The notes under the pieces: generated by a model | Databases searched by the model: none | What the model was told of the DNA's origin: nothing | Seen by the model: the letters and a program-made list of their open reading frames with translations, nothing else | In this document: positions 33,242 to 43,483 of the stretch, one piece after another | How positions within the stretch are numbered: position 1 is the first letter of the stretch | How the letters are laid out: each line of letters starts with the position of its first letter | Assembly: GCF_003182135.1 (NCBI RefSeq) | Contig: NZ_QGTL01000012.1 | Location: 165,478-229,477 of the forward strand | Direction: 5' to 3' | Source: Nocardia neocaledoniensis | GTDB taxonomy: Bacteria > Actinomycetota > Actinomycetes > Mycobacteriales > Mycobacteriaceae | DNA length: 64,000 bases | Program-made: the position numbers and the translations under genes

Positions 33242-34420
33242 TCAGGCGAGGGCGGCGGCTTTGGCGATGTTGTGCGCCCGGGTGCCGAGGCGGGTGAGGC
33301 GGGCGTCGCCGAGCGGGGTGAGTTTGCCGCCGAGCCGGTTGGTCACGAACGCCAGCGACAGCCCGGTCGACGGATCGGCGAAGGCGCCGGAGCCGCCGAG
33401 GCCGAAGTGCCCGAACGCCGAGATCGGGTCGGCCTTGGACGGTTTCATCGGCACGCCGTGGAATCCGAGCGCCCACGGAATGCGGAAGGCGAGCACGTAG
33501 TCGGGCGTGAACACCTGCCGGGTGGACATGCGCCGCACCGTCTCGGGCCGCAGCACCTGGGTGCCTTCGAGCTCGCCCTTGTTCGCGAGGGCGGCATAGA
33601 CCTTGGCCAGCGCGCGCGCCGAGAACACCCCGTTCACGCCCGGCATCACCGAATCGTGGATGCGCGGATCGACGATGAGGTCGGCGAACCCGCGCGGCGT
33701 GGTCTCCGCGGCCGCGGCGAACCGGGTGCGGGTGAGCAGGTCCGAGCCGCGCTCCCACTCCATGCCCGCGGCGCGCAGCCGGGGGAAGGTGGTGGCGATG
33801 CGATGCCGTTCCTCCCGCGGCACCCGGAACCAGAGTTCTTCGGCGCCAAGGGGTTCGGCGAGTTCGGTGCGGACCACATCGACGAATTCCCGCCCGGTGG
33901 CCCGATGCACCAGTTCAGCGGCGAGGTGTCCGAAGCTGATTCCGTGATAGCCGCTGGTGACCCGGTGCCGCGGGTCGGGGGTGGCGGCGGCGAGGGCGGC
34001 GGTGACGGCCTCGTCGTCGAGGAACCGGTCGACCGGCCCGGGAAGCAGCCCGCGCAGCCGATGCAGTCCGGCCCGATGGGTGAGCACGTCGCGCACGGTG
34101 ATGTGGGCCTTGCCCGCGGCCGCGAATTCCGGCCAGTACTCGGCGACCGCGGTGTCGTAGTCGAGCTGACCGCGTTCCGCGAGCTGGTGGATCACCGTGG
34201 ATGCCACGCCTTTTCCGGTGGAGAAGGCCAGCGCCACCGAATCCGCGGACCACGGCACGCCGGGGGCGGAGTAGCCCGCCCACACATCGACCACCGGTTC
34301 ACCGTGCAGGTACACGCACAGCGCGCCGCCGCCGTGCGCGGGCGTGCGGAACAGACTGTCGAACATGGTGACCAGGCTGACGAAACGGCGATCCACCGAC
34401 TGCGTTGTCGAAACTCCCAT
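33242..34420 (-). CDS. Serine hydrolase, beta-lactamase class C / class VIII esterase fold
   Basis: 392 residues. Nucleophile motif S-T-G-K (SxxK) in ALAFSTGKGVAST at about 64-76, Tyr in SGYHGISFGHL (about 153-163) as the second motif, and HFGLGGSGAFADP near 345 in place of KTG. No signal peptide, so cytosolic; typical of the LipL/EstB-type carboxylesterases of mycolata rather than a penicillin-binding protein. Single gene, convergent with none; 107 bp separates it from the divergent GntR gene. Confidence 0.85.
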   Translation of the reverse strand: MGVSTTQSVDRRFVSLVTMFDSLFRTPAHGGGALCVYLHGEPVVDVWAGYSAPGVPWSADSVALAFSTGKGVASTVIHQLAERGQLDYDTAVAEYWPEFAAAGKAHITVRDVLTHRAGLHRLRGLLPGPVDRFLDDEAVTAALAAATPDPRHRVTSGYHGISFGHLAAELVHRATGREFVDVVRTELAEPLGAEELWFRVPREERHRIATTFPRLRAAGMEWERGSDLLTRTRFAAAAETTPRGFADLIVDPRIHDSVMPGVNGVFSARALAKVYAALANKGELEGTQVLRPETVRRMSTRQVFTPDYVLAFRIPWALGFHGVPMKPSKADPISAFGHFGLGGSGAFADPSTGLSLAFVTNRLGGKLTPLGDARLTRLGTRAHNIAKAAALA

Positions 34421-34527
34421 CCCCCGAGCATGCCACCCCCCTTTCGGGGACCGAGCGGTACGGTGATCGTTTCCTGACCGTCACACAGGAGACCGCGCGC
34501 GCAACAGATCGTCCATAGCATGAGTCG

Positions 34528-35250
34528 ATGACCCAGAGACGACGATCGGCGCTGCTCGCCCGGCTGGTGGTCGACGAGCCGGGCCGCCCGCAGGTGATCC
34601 TCGGCGAACTACGCAGGGTGATCCTCGACGGCGCGGTGCCGCCGTGCACGGTGATTCCGCTGCGTGAGGTGGCCGAACTGTTCGGTGTGAGCCACATCCC
34701 GGTGCGCGAGGCGCTCAAGACCCTGATCGGCGAGGGACTGGTCACGCACCGACAGCAACGCGGATATCAGGTGGCCCAGCTCACCGCGCGCGAACTGCGG
34801 GAGATGTACATCGTGCGCGACACCCTGGAAACGGCCTCGCTCGCGGCGGCGGCCGCCAACGCCGACGATGCCGAACGCGCGCATCTGCTCGCCGTGAACG
34901 AGCTGCTCGAGCGCGCCATCCTCGACGACGATCCGGCGGCGTATCAGCGGCAGTCGCGCAGCTTCCACGTCGCGCTGACCCGCCCGTCGCGGATGTTCCG
35001 GCTGCTGCACATGCTGGAGGCGGCCTGGAACATCACCGAACCCGCGCAGCCGATGGTCCACATCGACCGGTGCGACCGGGAACGGCTGCACATCGACCAC
35101 ATCGCGATGCTCGACGCGTTCCTCGCCCGCGATGTCGACCGATTGCTCGCGCACGCCGACGAACACCACCGCAGGCTGGAATCGGTCATCGCCACCCTGC
35201 CCACCGACACCGGCTTGCTCGCGCCGGAAGATATATCTTCGGTGCAATAG
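34528..35250 (+). CDS. GntR family regulator, FadR/FCD type
   Basis: 240 residues. Winged helix at about 20-85 with LREVAELFGVSHIPVREALKTLIGEGLVTHRQQRGYQV, the GntR signature; an FCD all-helical effector domain follows, with Asp/His metal-type ligands (RQSRSFHVALT; HIDHIAMLDAF). It precedes the hydantoin-type transporter and racemase by 85 bp on the same strand and is probably their regulator. A 14-bp AT-rich palindrome lies in its last codons. Confidence 0.88.
   Translation: MTQRRRSALLARLVVDEPGRPQVILGELRRVILDGAVPPCTVIPLREVAELFGVSHIPVREALKTLIGEGLVTHRQQRGYQVAQLTARELREMYIVRDTLETASLAAAAANADDAERAHLLAVNELLERAILDDDPAAYQRQSRSFHVALTRPSRMFRLLHMLEAAWNITEPAQPMVHIDRCDRERLHIDHIAMLDAFLARDVDRLLAHADEHHRRLESVIATLPTDTGLLAPEDISSVQ
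35227..35240. promoter_or_regulatory. Palindrome GAAGATATATCTTC near the end of the GntR gene
   Basis: Perfect 14-bp palindrome, strikingly AT-rich for this genome, encoded within the codons for Glu-Asp-Ile-Ser-Ser, 95 bp before the transporter start. It could be the GntR operator for the transporter gene. Confidence 0.4.
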
Positions 35251-35335
35251 CGGGGAAACGGTCGGGAAACCGTGGGGCAACTGCTGATACTTACCGTCAG
35301 CGCAGCAGATTCACCCCTTTCGGACGGGAACGATC

Positions 35336-36826
35336 ATGACCGACACCATCACCTCCGCCGCGGGTGTTCCCGCCGGTGATCCGCCGAAATACGACCCGCG
35401 GCTGACGAACGACGATCTGGCTCCGTTGCGCGAACAACGCTGGGGCACCTACAACATTTTCGCCTTCTGGATGTCGGACGTGCACAGCGTCGGCGGATAT
35501 GTCACCGCCGGTAGCCTTTTCGCGCTCGGGCTGGCGAGCTGGCAGGTGCTGGCGGCCTTGCTCATCGGCATCACGATCGTCTATTTCTTCTGCAATCTGG
35601 TGGCGAAACCGAGCCAGGTGACCGGGGTGCCCTACCCGGTGATCTGCCGCAGTGCCTTCGGCGTGCTCGGCGCGAACATTCCGGCGATCATCCGCGGCTT
35701 GATCGCGGTGGCCTGGTACGGCATCCAGACCTTTCTCGCCTCGGCTGCGCTGGATGTCGTGCTGGTGAAACTGTTTCCGGGGTTGGCGCCCTACGCCGTC
35801 ACCGCGGACTACGGCTTCCTCGGGTTGTCGCTGCTCGGGTGGGGCAGCTACCTGCTGCTGTGGGTGGTGCAGGCGTGTGTGTTCTGGCGCGGGATGGACT
35901 CCATCCGCAAATTCATCGACTTCTGCGGGCCTGCTGTCTATGTGGTGATGTTCGTCCTGTGCGGCTACTTGATCGCGAAAGCCGGCTGGGGCGCCATCGA
36001 CCTGAGCCTGGGCGAGGTGAAGTACACCGGCTGGGCGTCGGTCCCGGTGATGCTCGGCGCGATCGCGCTGGTGGTCTCCTATTTCTCCGGACCGATGCTG
36101 AACTTCGGCGACTTCTCGCGCTACGGCAAGAGCTTTCGCGCCGTGAAGGCCGGAAATCTGCTCGGGCTGCCGGTGAATTTCCTGCTGTTCTCGCTGCTGG
36201 TGGTGATCACCGCGTCGCTGACGGTGCCGGTCTACGGTGAGTTGATCACCGATCCGGTCGCCACCGTGGCCAAGATCGATTCCACCTTCGCGATCGTGCT
36301 GGGCGCGCTCACCTTCACCATCGCCACGATCGGCATCAATATCGTCGCCAATTTCATCTCGCCCGCCTTCGATTTCTCGAATGTGAGCCCGCAGCGGATC
36401 AGCTGGCGCGCGGGCGGGATGATCGCCGCGGTCGGTTCGGTGCTGATCACGCCGTGGAATCTCTACAACAATCCCGACGTGATCCACTACACGCTCGAAG
36501 TGCTCGGCGCCTTCATCGGCCCGCTGTTCGGCGTGCTGATCTGTGACTACTACCTGGTGCGCAAGCAGAAGGTGATCGTCGACGACCTGTTCACCATGTC
36601 CGAGCGCGGAACGTATTGGTACCACAAGGGATATCACCCCGCCGCGGTCGTCGCGACGGCGGTCGGCGCCGCGGTCGCGGTGTTCCCGGTGCTGTTCAAC
36701 AGTCTGCGGGGGATGCACACCGCCGCCCAGTACAGCTGGTTCATCGGCTGTGGCGTCGGATTCGCCACCTACTACGTGCTCACCGCGGCCAAGCGCGCGG
36801 CGGCCACCGAGGAGGCCGGCGCCTGA
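35336..36826 (+). CDS. NCS1 family nucleobase/hydantoin/allantoin permease
   Basis: 496 residues with about twelve membrane helices. N-terminal LTNDDLAPLREQRWGTYNIFAFWMSDVHSVGGYV (about 22-55) is the NCS1 signature region; WYGIQTFLASAAL and FSGPMLNFGDFSRYGKS are further family landmarks (Mhp1/PucI type). Imports hydantoins, allantoin or related ring compounds with Na+ or H+. Downstream hydantoin racemase overlaps its stop (TGATG), which favours hydantoin derivatives. Confidence 0.88.
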   Translation: MTDTITSAAGVPAGDPPKYDPRLTNDDLAPLREQRWGTYNIFAFWMSDVHSVGGYVTAGSLFALGLASWQVLAALLIGITIVYFFCNLVAKPSQVTGVPYPVICRSAFGVLGANIPAIIRGLIAVAWYGIQTFLASAALDVVLVKLFPGLAPYAVTADYGFLGLSLLGWGSYLLLWVVQACVFWRGMDSIRKFIDFCGPAVYVVMFVLCGYLIAKAGWGAIDLSLGEVKYTGWASVPVMLGAIALVVSYFSGPMLNFGDFSRYGKSFRAVKAGNLLGLPVNFLLFSLLVVITASLTVPVYGELITDPVATVAKIDSTFAIVLGALTFTIATIGINIVANFISPAFDFSNVSPQRISWRAGGMIAAVGSVLITPWNLYNNPDVIHYTLEVLGAFIGPLFGVLICDYYLVRKQKVIVDDLFTMSERGTYWYHKGYHPAAVVATAVGAAVAVFPVLFNSLRGMHTAAQYSWFIGCGVGFATYYVLTAAKRAAATEEAGA

Positions 36827-37554
36827 TGCGGATCAGGGTGATCAACCCGAACACCACGCGGGCGATGACCGCGACGATCGAGCGGTGCGCGCTGGCCGTC
36901 GCCGGCCCGGACACGGTGCTCGACGCGGTCACCTCCGAGATGGGGCCCGCCTCCATCGAGAGCCACTACGACGAGGCCATGAGCGTGCCGGGGCTGCTGG
37001 CGGCGATCCGGCGCGGGGAGACCGAGGGTGTGGACGGCTACGTCATCGCCTGCTTCGGTGATCCGGGCCTGGACGCGGCCAGGGAGCTGGCGGCCGGTCC
37101 GGTGATCGGGATCGCGGAGGCGGCGATGCACACCGCCAGCCACCTCGGCCGCGGCTTCAGCGTGGTGACCACGCTGGGCCGGACCGCGGGACGAGCCGCC
37201 GATCTCGCCGAACGCTATGGGATGCAACGGTTCTGCCTGGGCATCCACGCCTGCGAACTGCCGGTGCTCGCGCTCGACACCGACCCGCACGCGCGCAAGA
37301 TCGTCACCGAGGCCTGCCGGGCGGCGGTCGCTGCCGACGGATCCGACGCGGTCGTCCTCGGCTGTGCCGGCATGGCCGACCTCTGCGCGCATATCCGCGA
37401 CGAGATCGGCGTGCCGGTGATCGACGGTGTCGCGGCGGCGACGCTGACCGTGCGGTCGCTGCTCACCCTCGGGCTGCGCAAGTCGGGCAGGGGAGAGTTC
37501 GCGGCGCCGCCGCCGAAGACCTACACCGGGCCGTTGGCGTCGTTCGGATCGTAG
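36826..37554 (+). CDS. Aspartate/glutamate racemase family, hydantoin racemase-like
   Basis: 242 residues. The two catalytic cysteines are in IACFGDPGLDAAR (about 73-85) and VVLGCAGMADL (about 178-188); N-terminal RVINPNTTRAMT is the classic start of HyuE/hydantoin racemases. Cofactor-independent racemisation of 5-substituted hydantoins or related acids. ATG overlaps the transporter stop, so they are coupled; no hydantoinase gene is in the window. Confidence 0.87.
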   Translation: MRIRVINPNTTRAMTATIERCALAVAGPDTVLDAVTSEMGPASIESHYDEAMSVPGLLAAIRRGETEGVDGYVIACFGDPGLDAARELAAGPVIGIAEAAMHTASHLGRGFSVVTTLGRTAGRAADLAERYGMQRFCLGIHACELPVLALDTDPHARKIVTEACRAAVAADGSDAVVLGCAGMADLCAHIRDEIGVPVIDGVAAATLTVRSLLTLGLRKSGRGEFAAPPPKTYTGPLASFGS

Positions 37555-37557
37555 GAG

Positions 37558-37911
37558 TCAGGCGCTGACGGCGGCGGGGGAGAGGGCGCGCAGCACGCTG
37601 TCGAGGTCGTCGACATCGACGACCAGGCGGGTGAAATCGGGACCGTCCAGGTCGATCCGCACCGCGTTGCCGCCGAAAGTGGTGTCCCAGAACTCTTTCC
37701 GGCCCTTGCCGCGGTACACGCCGGCGGCGATCACGCCCGGGATGAAGGTGCCCGGCGCGCGCACCCACGGCGGGCGCAGATCCACCTCGGCCGGGGTGAT
37801 GCCGGTGATGGCGGCGCGGTCGATCACGACCTGCTGCCGCAGGGCGAGCAGGCGATGTCCACCGAGTACGTTGACCGTCACCGTGTTGCCGTCGATCTCG
37901 ACCTCGACCAT
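37558..37911 (-). CDS. Small conserved actinobacterial protein, PH-like beta fold
   Basis: 117 residues, mostly beta strands with a terminal amphipathic helix (TRLVVDVDDLDSVLRAL). Motifs WVRAPGTFIPGVIAAGVYRGKGRKEFWDT are typical of a small, widespread actinobacterial family; the fold resembles a bacterial PH-like domain, but function is unknown. ATG 37911 follows GAGGTAGC. The longer upstream frame lacks protein-like content. Probably an independent transcript downstream of the hairpin at 38044. Confidence 0.65.
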   Translation of the reverse strand: MVEVEIDGNTVTVNVLGGHRLLALRQQVVIDRAAITGITPAEVDLRPPWVRAPGTFIPGVIAAGVYRGKGRKEFWDTTFGGNAVRIDLDGPDFTRLVVDVDDLDSVLRALSPAAVSA

Positions 37912-38025
37912 CGCTACCTCGCTCACCTTCGCGGAAAATGTTCCCTGTCCAGGTTCGGCGCCGGGCCTGTTCTGCGACTGTGGCGACCCTGTGAGTTCGC
38001 CAAGAACAAATTCCATCGAGAAATG

Positions 38026-38041
38026 TAGATATGCGCATCTA
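38026..38041. promoter_or_regulatory. TAGAT/ATCTA dyad
   Basis: TAGAT-ATGCGC-ATCTA in an AT-richer stretch 115 bp before the small PH-like gene. Arms identical to those of the 1006-1025 operator but with closer spacing (6 rather than 10 nt). Confidence 0.3.
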
Positions 38042-38043
38042 TC

Positions 38044-38076
38044 CGGTGTCCACCTTTCGAAGTCGGGTGGACACCG
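38044..38076 (-). terminator. Perfect 11-bp inverted repeat after idi
   Basis: CGGTGTCCACC and GGTGGACACCG are exact complements around an 11-nt loop, 31 bp beyond the idi stop. Likely ends the encapsulin/terpene operon; a protein-binding role cannot be excluded because the loop is long and no T-tract follows. Confidence 0.5.
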
Positions 38077-38107
38077 TGCGAACAAGAAAAGCGAAGGACG
38101 GCCGGGG

Positions 38108-38674
38108 CTAGGCCTGGGCCGCGAGATGGGCTCGTTCGGCGATCTCGAGCACCTCGGCCAGCCACGGGGTGTACTTCCCGGGCGTCGCGGCCAGATCCTC
38201 GCGCAGGGACAGGGGGGAGACCCAGGCCCAGCTGCCCACCTCGGCGGGGTCGGGGCGGGGGGCCGCATCGATCACGCCGATCAGGACGTGGTCGTATTCG
38301 TGCTCCACCCGGCCCGTGGATTCGTCGCCCGCGCGGTACGAGAAGGCGCCGACCTCGGTGAGCTCGGCGGCGAGGCCGAGCTCCTCGCCCAGCCGGATCG
38401 CGGCGGCCTCGACCACCGGTTGCCCGGGGGCCGGGTGCCCGCAGCAGGTGTTGGCCCACTGCAGCGGGAACCGGGTCTTGACCGCGGCGCGCTGCTGGAT
38501 CAGCACCCGGCCGGCGCGGTCGAACAGCAGCACCGAGAAGGCGCGGTGGAGCGTGCCCGGTGGCCGATGGGCATCGGCCACCGAGCACGTTCCGATCGCG
38601 GCGCCGGTGTCGTCGACCAGCTCCACGGGCAGAGCTTCGCGGTCGGACGACGGGTCGGCGAGCATTTCGGTCAC
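38108..38674 (-). CDS. idi: Isopentenyl-diphosphate delta-isomerase, type 1
   Basis: 188 residues. Interconverts IPP and DMAPP. The Nudix-like fold carries the catalytic Cys in WANTCCGHPAPGQP (about 73-86) and the Glu/metal region in EYDHVLIG (about 127-134). GTG 38674 overlaps the methyltransferase stop (GTGA), so it is the fourth gene of the terpene operon; it presumably raises DMAPP and hence GPP supply for the C11 terpenoid made next door. Followed by a strong hairpin. Confidence 0.92.
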   Translation of the reverse strand: MTEMLADPSSDREALPVELVDDTGAAIGTCSVADAHRPPGTLHRAFSVLLFDRAGRVLIQQRAAVKTRFPLQWANTCCGHPAPGQPVVEAAAIRLGEELGLAAELTEVGAFSYRAGDESTGRVEHEYDHVLIGVIDAAPRPDPAEVGSWAWVSPLSLREDLAATPGKYTPWLAEVLEIAERAHLAAQA

Positions 38675-39546
38675 CTGGCCACCTTATCGGCGACGATCAG
38701 CAGGTACTGGAAGCTCCCCTCGCGATAGGCGGTGAGGAACGGTTGCTCGACGCCGGTGGCGAGCTCGGAGTGCGTGCGCAGCTCCCAGTACGGGATGGTG
38801 TCGGGCGTGAGGTCGACCACGGTGGTCGGCACCAGGCCGTTGTCCGACAGCGCCCGGAAGTACTCGCTGCGCGGATGGATCATGCAGCCGTAGTGCGCGT
38901 CGATCCAGCTGACCGAGGCCGAGCGCCCGCCGGTGACGTCGTTGGAGCAGCCGGTGATGCAGACGTACCGGCCGCCGGGCTCGAGCAGCCGGGTGAACTC
39001 GTCGTACAGATCGAACAGGTCGACGTACATGGTGGTCTCGTTGGTCCAGATCGCGCGTGCCGACTCGTCGGGAAAGCCGGTGTCGAGCATGTTCCGGAAG
39101 TGGAACCGCACCCGGTCGCCGACACCGCGGGACGCGGCCTGGTCATTGGCGAAGCCGACCTGGTACTCGGAGATGGACACACCGTCGACCTGGCAGCCGA
39201 AGCGCTCGGCGGCCATGAAGCTGGTGCCGCCCCGCCCGGAGCCGCCGTCCACGACCCGGTCCGCGGTCTGCACCGATCCGAGGTTGTCGAGCAGGAAGTC
39301 GGCCTGGGCGGTCTCGAGCCGGTGTAGTTCCCGCACGATCCGGTCCTGCCTGGTCTCGTCGGGGCCGTCGAGCACCGACCAGTCGGGTTCACCGATGCCG
39401 TAGTGGTGGTGGTAGAGCCCGTCGACCTCGCCCAGCTTGGTGTTGACCCGGTCGTCGTTGGGATTGTTGTTCCAGTAGGCGGCGACGGAACGCTGATAGG
39501 TGGTGCGCAGCACGGAGGTGTCGGTGTGCGGGTTCGCGATGGTCAT
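38671..39546 (-). CDS. Geranyl diphosphate 2-C-methyltransferase
   Basis: 291 residues. SAM-binding glycine loop VVDGGSGRGGTSFMAAERFGC at about 97-117; WNNNPNDDRVNTKLGEVDGLYHHHYG near the N-terminus is characteristic of GPP methyltransferases. It methylates C2 of geranyl diphosphate to 2-methyl-GPP, the substrate of the adjacent cyclase. ATG 39546 overlaps the cyclase stop and GTGA links to idi. Confidence 0.92.
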   Translation of the reverse strand: MTIANPHTDTSVLRTTYQRSVAAYWNNNPNDDRVNTKLGEVDGLYHHHYGIGEPDWSVLDGPDETRQDRIVRELHRLETAQADFLLDNLGSVQTADRVVDGGSGRGGTSFMAAERFGCQVDGVSISEYQVGFANDQAASRGVGDRVRFHFRNMLDTGFPDESARAIWTNETTMYVDLFDLYDEFTRLLEPGGRYVCITGCSNDVTGGRSASVSWIDAHYGCMIHPRSEYFRALSDNGLVPTTVVDLTPDTIPYWELRTHSELATGVEQPFLTAYREGSFQYLLIVADKVAR

Positions 39547-40811
39547 CGGTCGTCCTCTCCTGGTGCGATGTCGTGGTAGCGGCGGCTGTCGGCGTGCCAG
39601 GCGCGGTTGCCGCCCATCCAGGCCCACAGGCCGGTCAGGAAGCGGCGCAGCTCGGGGGAGCCCGCGGCGGCGAGCGGGGCGGCCTCGCGTTCGAACCGGT
39701 GCATCAGCTCGTCGTGGATCTCCGCGGTCCGCAGCACCGCCTCGCCGCGACTGCAGTTGTCCTCGGCGGCCAGGACCGTCGGCAGGTTGAACTCCCTGCC
39801 GTCGGAAAGGTCCTCGCGCGCCATCGAATACAGGTCGTTCACCATCTGGGCGGCCAGCGCGGCGGTGGTGACCACCCGGCGGACCGGAGGGTCGGTGTAC
39901 TCGGCGGCGCCGAGTTCGTAGCCGCCGACCGCGTCGATCGGTGCCATGCACGGCAGGAAGCTGTGCGGTTGCCGATTGGTCAGGTATTCCCAGACCGGCG
40001 GCATCCGGCCCGCGGTGCGCCAGCCCGCCTCGGCGCCGAGCGCGATGAACCAGCCGGCGATCTCGGTGCGTAACCGGGCCAGCTGCGCCGGGCCCGCGTA
40101 CCCCGCCAGGTGCGCGAACGAGGTGCGGAACGCGCGCAGGATCGGATCGGACTGCATGGCCAGTTCGAGCCGGGGGGCGTACCGCGCGGGCAGGTGGGCG
40201 GGATCCATGGCGGCGGCCGCGAGTTCGAGTCGCGGCCCGAGTTCGGCCGCGGCGCTGGACGGGGTGCCGTCGGGTGCGGTGTCGCCAGGGGCGTCCTCCT
40301 CGCAGTAGTAGTCGTCGACCGACCATTCGGCCACCGCGCAGCGGGCGGCGGCGAGCAGGCGGTCGGGGTCGTCGCAGTCGGGGTGGGCGAGCATGATCAG
40401 GCGGCCGAAATCGGCCTTGCCGAGCTCGTCGAGCCTGCCCTCGTAGAGGCCGATCTGGGCGGCCCAGGCGAGCAGGCCGGTGTTGACGGCCTCGGCCAGC
40501 GCCGGGTCGTCCCGTTCTGGCGGTGGGCAGTAGAGCGTCGGAATCCGCTGTGGCGCTGCGGGGGTCGGGGCGGCGGCCACGCGCAAGGTCGGGCGAAGGG
40601 CGCTGGTGCCGATGCCCGCGGGCCCGAGCAGGTGCCGTGGGCCTGCTGCCGGCGTGCGGGCCGGTGAAACCCGCTGGGGGAGTACGGATGCCGACGTACC
40701 CCGCCGCGGAAACAGGTCGGCGGGAGCGCTCGCGCCGTGCAGCAGCGCGGCCACGGTGCCTGCGAGCTCGGTGTTCGCCCGCGGTGCCGCCACCCTGGTC
40801 AGGATCGACAC
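39543..40811 (-). CDS. 2-methylisoborneol synthase (terpene cyclase) with disordered N-terminal cargo region
   Basis: 422 residues. Class I terpene cyclase: Asp-rich motif VDDYYCEED at about 169-177 and the NSE motif NDLYSMARE at about 316-324 bind the Mg2+/diphosphate. The first about 95 residues are Pro/Ala/Ser-rich and disordered (segments SVLPQRVSPARTPAAGPRHL and LGPAGIGTSALRP), as in 2-MIB synthases that are loaded into family 2B encapsulins. GTG 40811 is 12 bp after the shell-gene stop. Product: 2-methylisoborneol, an earthy volatile. Confidence 0.92.
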   Translation of the reverse strand: MSILTRVAAPRANTELAGTVAALLHGASAPADLFPRRGTSASVLPQRVSPARTPAAGPRHLLGPAGIGTSALRPTLRVAAAPTPAAPQRIPTLYCPPPERDDPALAEAVNTGLLAWAAQIGLYEGRLDELGKADFGRLIMLAHPDCDDPDRLLAAARCAVAEWSVDDYYCEEDAPGDTAPDGTPSSAAAELGPRLELAAAAMDPAHLPARYAPRLELAMQSDPILRAFRTSFAHLAGYAGPAQLARLRTEIAGWFIALGAEAGWRTAGRMPPVWEYLTNRQPHSFLPCMAPIDAVGGYELGAAEYTDPPVRRVVTTAALAAQMVNDLYSMAREDLSDGREFNLPTVLAAEDNCSRGEAVLRTAEIHDELMHRFEREAAPLAAAGSPELRRFLTGLWAWMGGNRAWHADSRRYHDIAPGEDDR

Positions 40812-40823
40812 GGTCCGCGCCGA

Positions 40824-42230
<1,407 letters not shown>

Positions 42231-42352
42231 GAGTTCCTCACCTCGAAGCGTTTTTCGGCACAGCCGATCGACCTGTGCGGCGCGACACTGCGCGACAGGT
42301 CGGGGGTGGGCAACGATGCGAATCGAATGGTCCTGCGCGGAGGGAAACCGGG

Positions 42353-42373
42353 CGTGTGAAACGGTGTTACACG
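42353..42373. promoter_or_regulatory. 21-bp imperfect palindrome upstream of the encapsulin operon
   Basis: CGTGTGAAACGGTGTTACACG pairs at 8 of 10 positions around a central G. It lies 123 bp before the encapsulin start and resembles TGTGA/TCACA-type Crp/GlxR sites loosely. The rest of the 338-bp gap 42231-42568 shows no credible gene; it must hold promoters for both divergent units. Confidence 0.45.
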
Positions 42374-42568
42374 AAATCGAATGCGTGTCAGTACGTTCCG
42401 GACGCCATCGATCGTAGGTCGCCGGGACCGTCGCGCGCTGCCGAATTCGGAAAACACGGCTGTGACCGGGAGATCCGTTGTGCGGGAGGTGATTGCGAGC
42501 CGACGAATGTCCTGGGATGAATCGCCGATAGGGGGCGGGATCGTGGGTTCGGCCGTTATCGTCGAAGC

Positions 42569-43354
42569 ATGTTCACCTGGATATACGGGTTACCGGTCTG
42601 GCTGGACTTCCTCCTCATCACCGGCGTCGCGGTGGGCCTCACGGTCACCGCGATCCTCCTCAGCAGAAGCGCCGTCCAGCGCGCGTTCGGGCCCGAGCCC
42701 GGCTGGAACGAGACCGTCACGATGGTGCTCACCGTCGGCGGCGTGTTCTACGGGCTGCTGCTCGGGCTGATCGCGGCGGCCACCTACGAGTCCTACGACG
42801 CGGCGCAGGGCCGGGTCGCCGACGAGGCCGCCGCGATCGGCACCCTCTACCGGGAGGTCAGCGCCTACCCGGAGCCCGCGCGCGGGATCCTGCGCGCCGA
42901 CCTCGTCGCCTACACCCGCGACGTGCGCGAGGTCGTCTGGCCCGCGCTCCAGCGCGGTGAGGAGCCCATGGGTGGCACCGCTCTGGTGACGCGGTTCCAG
43001 GGCCATCTGCTCGAGTTCCGGCCGGCCGACACCGCCCAGGAGATCGTGCACGCCGCCACCATCGACCAGTTCGCCCGCTTCGACTCCGACCGCAGGCACC
43101 GGATCAACGCCACCAAGGGCGGCATCCCCGACGTGCTGTGGTGCACCATCCTGGTCGGCGGCGTGGTGAACCTGGTGTTGCTGTGCCTGTTCTGCCTCGG
43201 CCGGCACGCCCATCTCGTGCTCGGCGGACTGTTCGCCTTCTTCCTCGGCGCCATGATCTTCCTGATCGCCGCGCTGGACTATCCCTTCCGCGGTGATCTG
43301 AGCGTCAGCAGCGAGCCCTTCGACAGCGTCTACGCCAATGTGATGAGCCCCTGA
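42569..43354 (+). CDS. DUF4239 (bestrophin-like) membrane protein
   Basis: 261 residues: two N-terminal membrane helices (about 9-30 and 48-70), a soluble helical middle (ESYDAAQGRVADEAAAIGTLYREVSAYPE, about 74-102) and two C-terminal helices (ILVGGVVNLVLLCLFC; HLVLGGLFAFFLGAMIFLIAALDYPF). This is the DUF4239 pattern, whose members are ion-channel-like proteins of unknown role. Single gene between the encapsulin operon and the lipid-enzyme fusion. Confidence 0.8.
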   Translation: MFTWIYGLPVWLDFLLITGVAVGLTVTAILLSRSAVQRAFGPEPGWNETVTMVLTVGGVFYGLLLGLIAAATYESYDAAQGRVADEAAAIGTLYREVSAYPEPARGILRADLVAYTRDVREVVWPALQRGEEPMGGTALVTRFQGHLLEFRPADTAQEIVHAATIDQFARFDSDRRHRINATKGGIPDVLWCTILVGGVVNLVLLCLFCLGRHAHLVLGGLFAFFLGAMIFLIAALDYPFRGDLSVSSEPFDSVYANVMSP

Positions 43355-43483
43355 CCGGCGGTTGTGAGGTGAATCGCCGCAACATGCGGCCTGTCACAGC
43401 CGACACATAATGGAGGTCCGGTGTGGTTAGCTCATATGAGCACATCGGGGTGTGTGAGGTGTGTCACTGTCAGCAAGGTGGGA

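Noticed and set aside
35258..35335. Possible riboswitch in the short leader before the NCS1 permease
   Set aside because: Only a 5-bp ACGGT/ACCGT stem is visible; no known aptamer core is recognisable.
42275..42520. Small frames on both strands between the encapsulin and DUF4239 genes
   Set aside because: Sequences are Arg/Gly/Cys-rich and not protein-like; the gap is regulatory.
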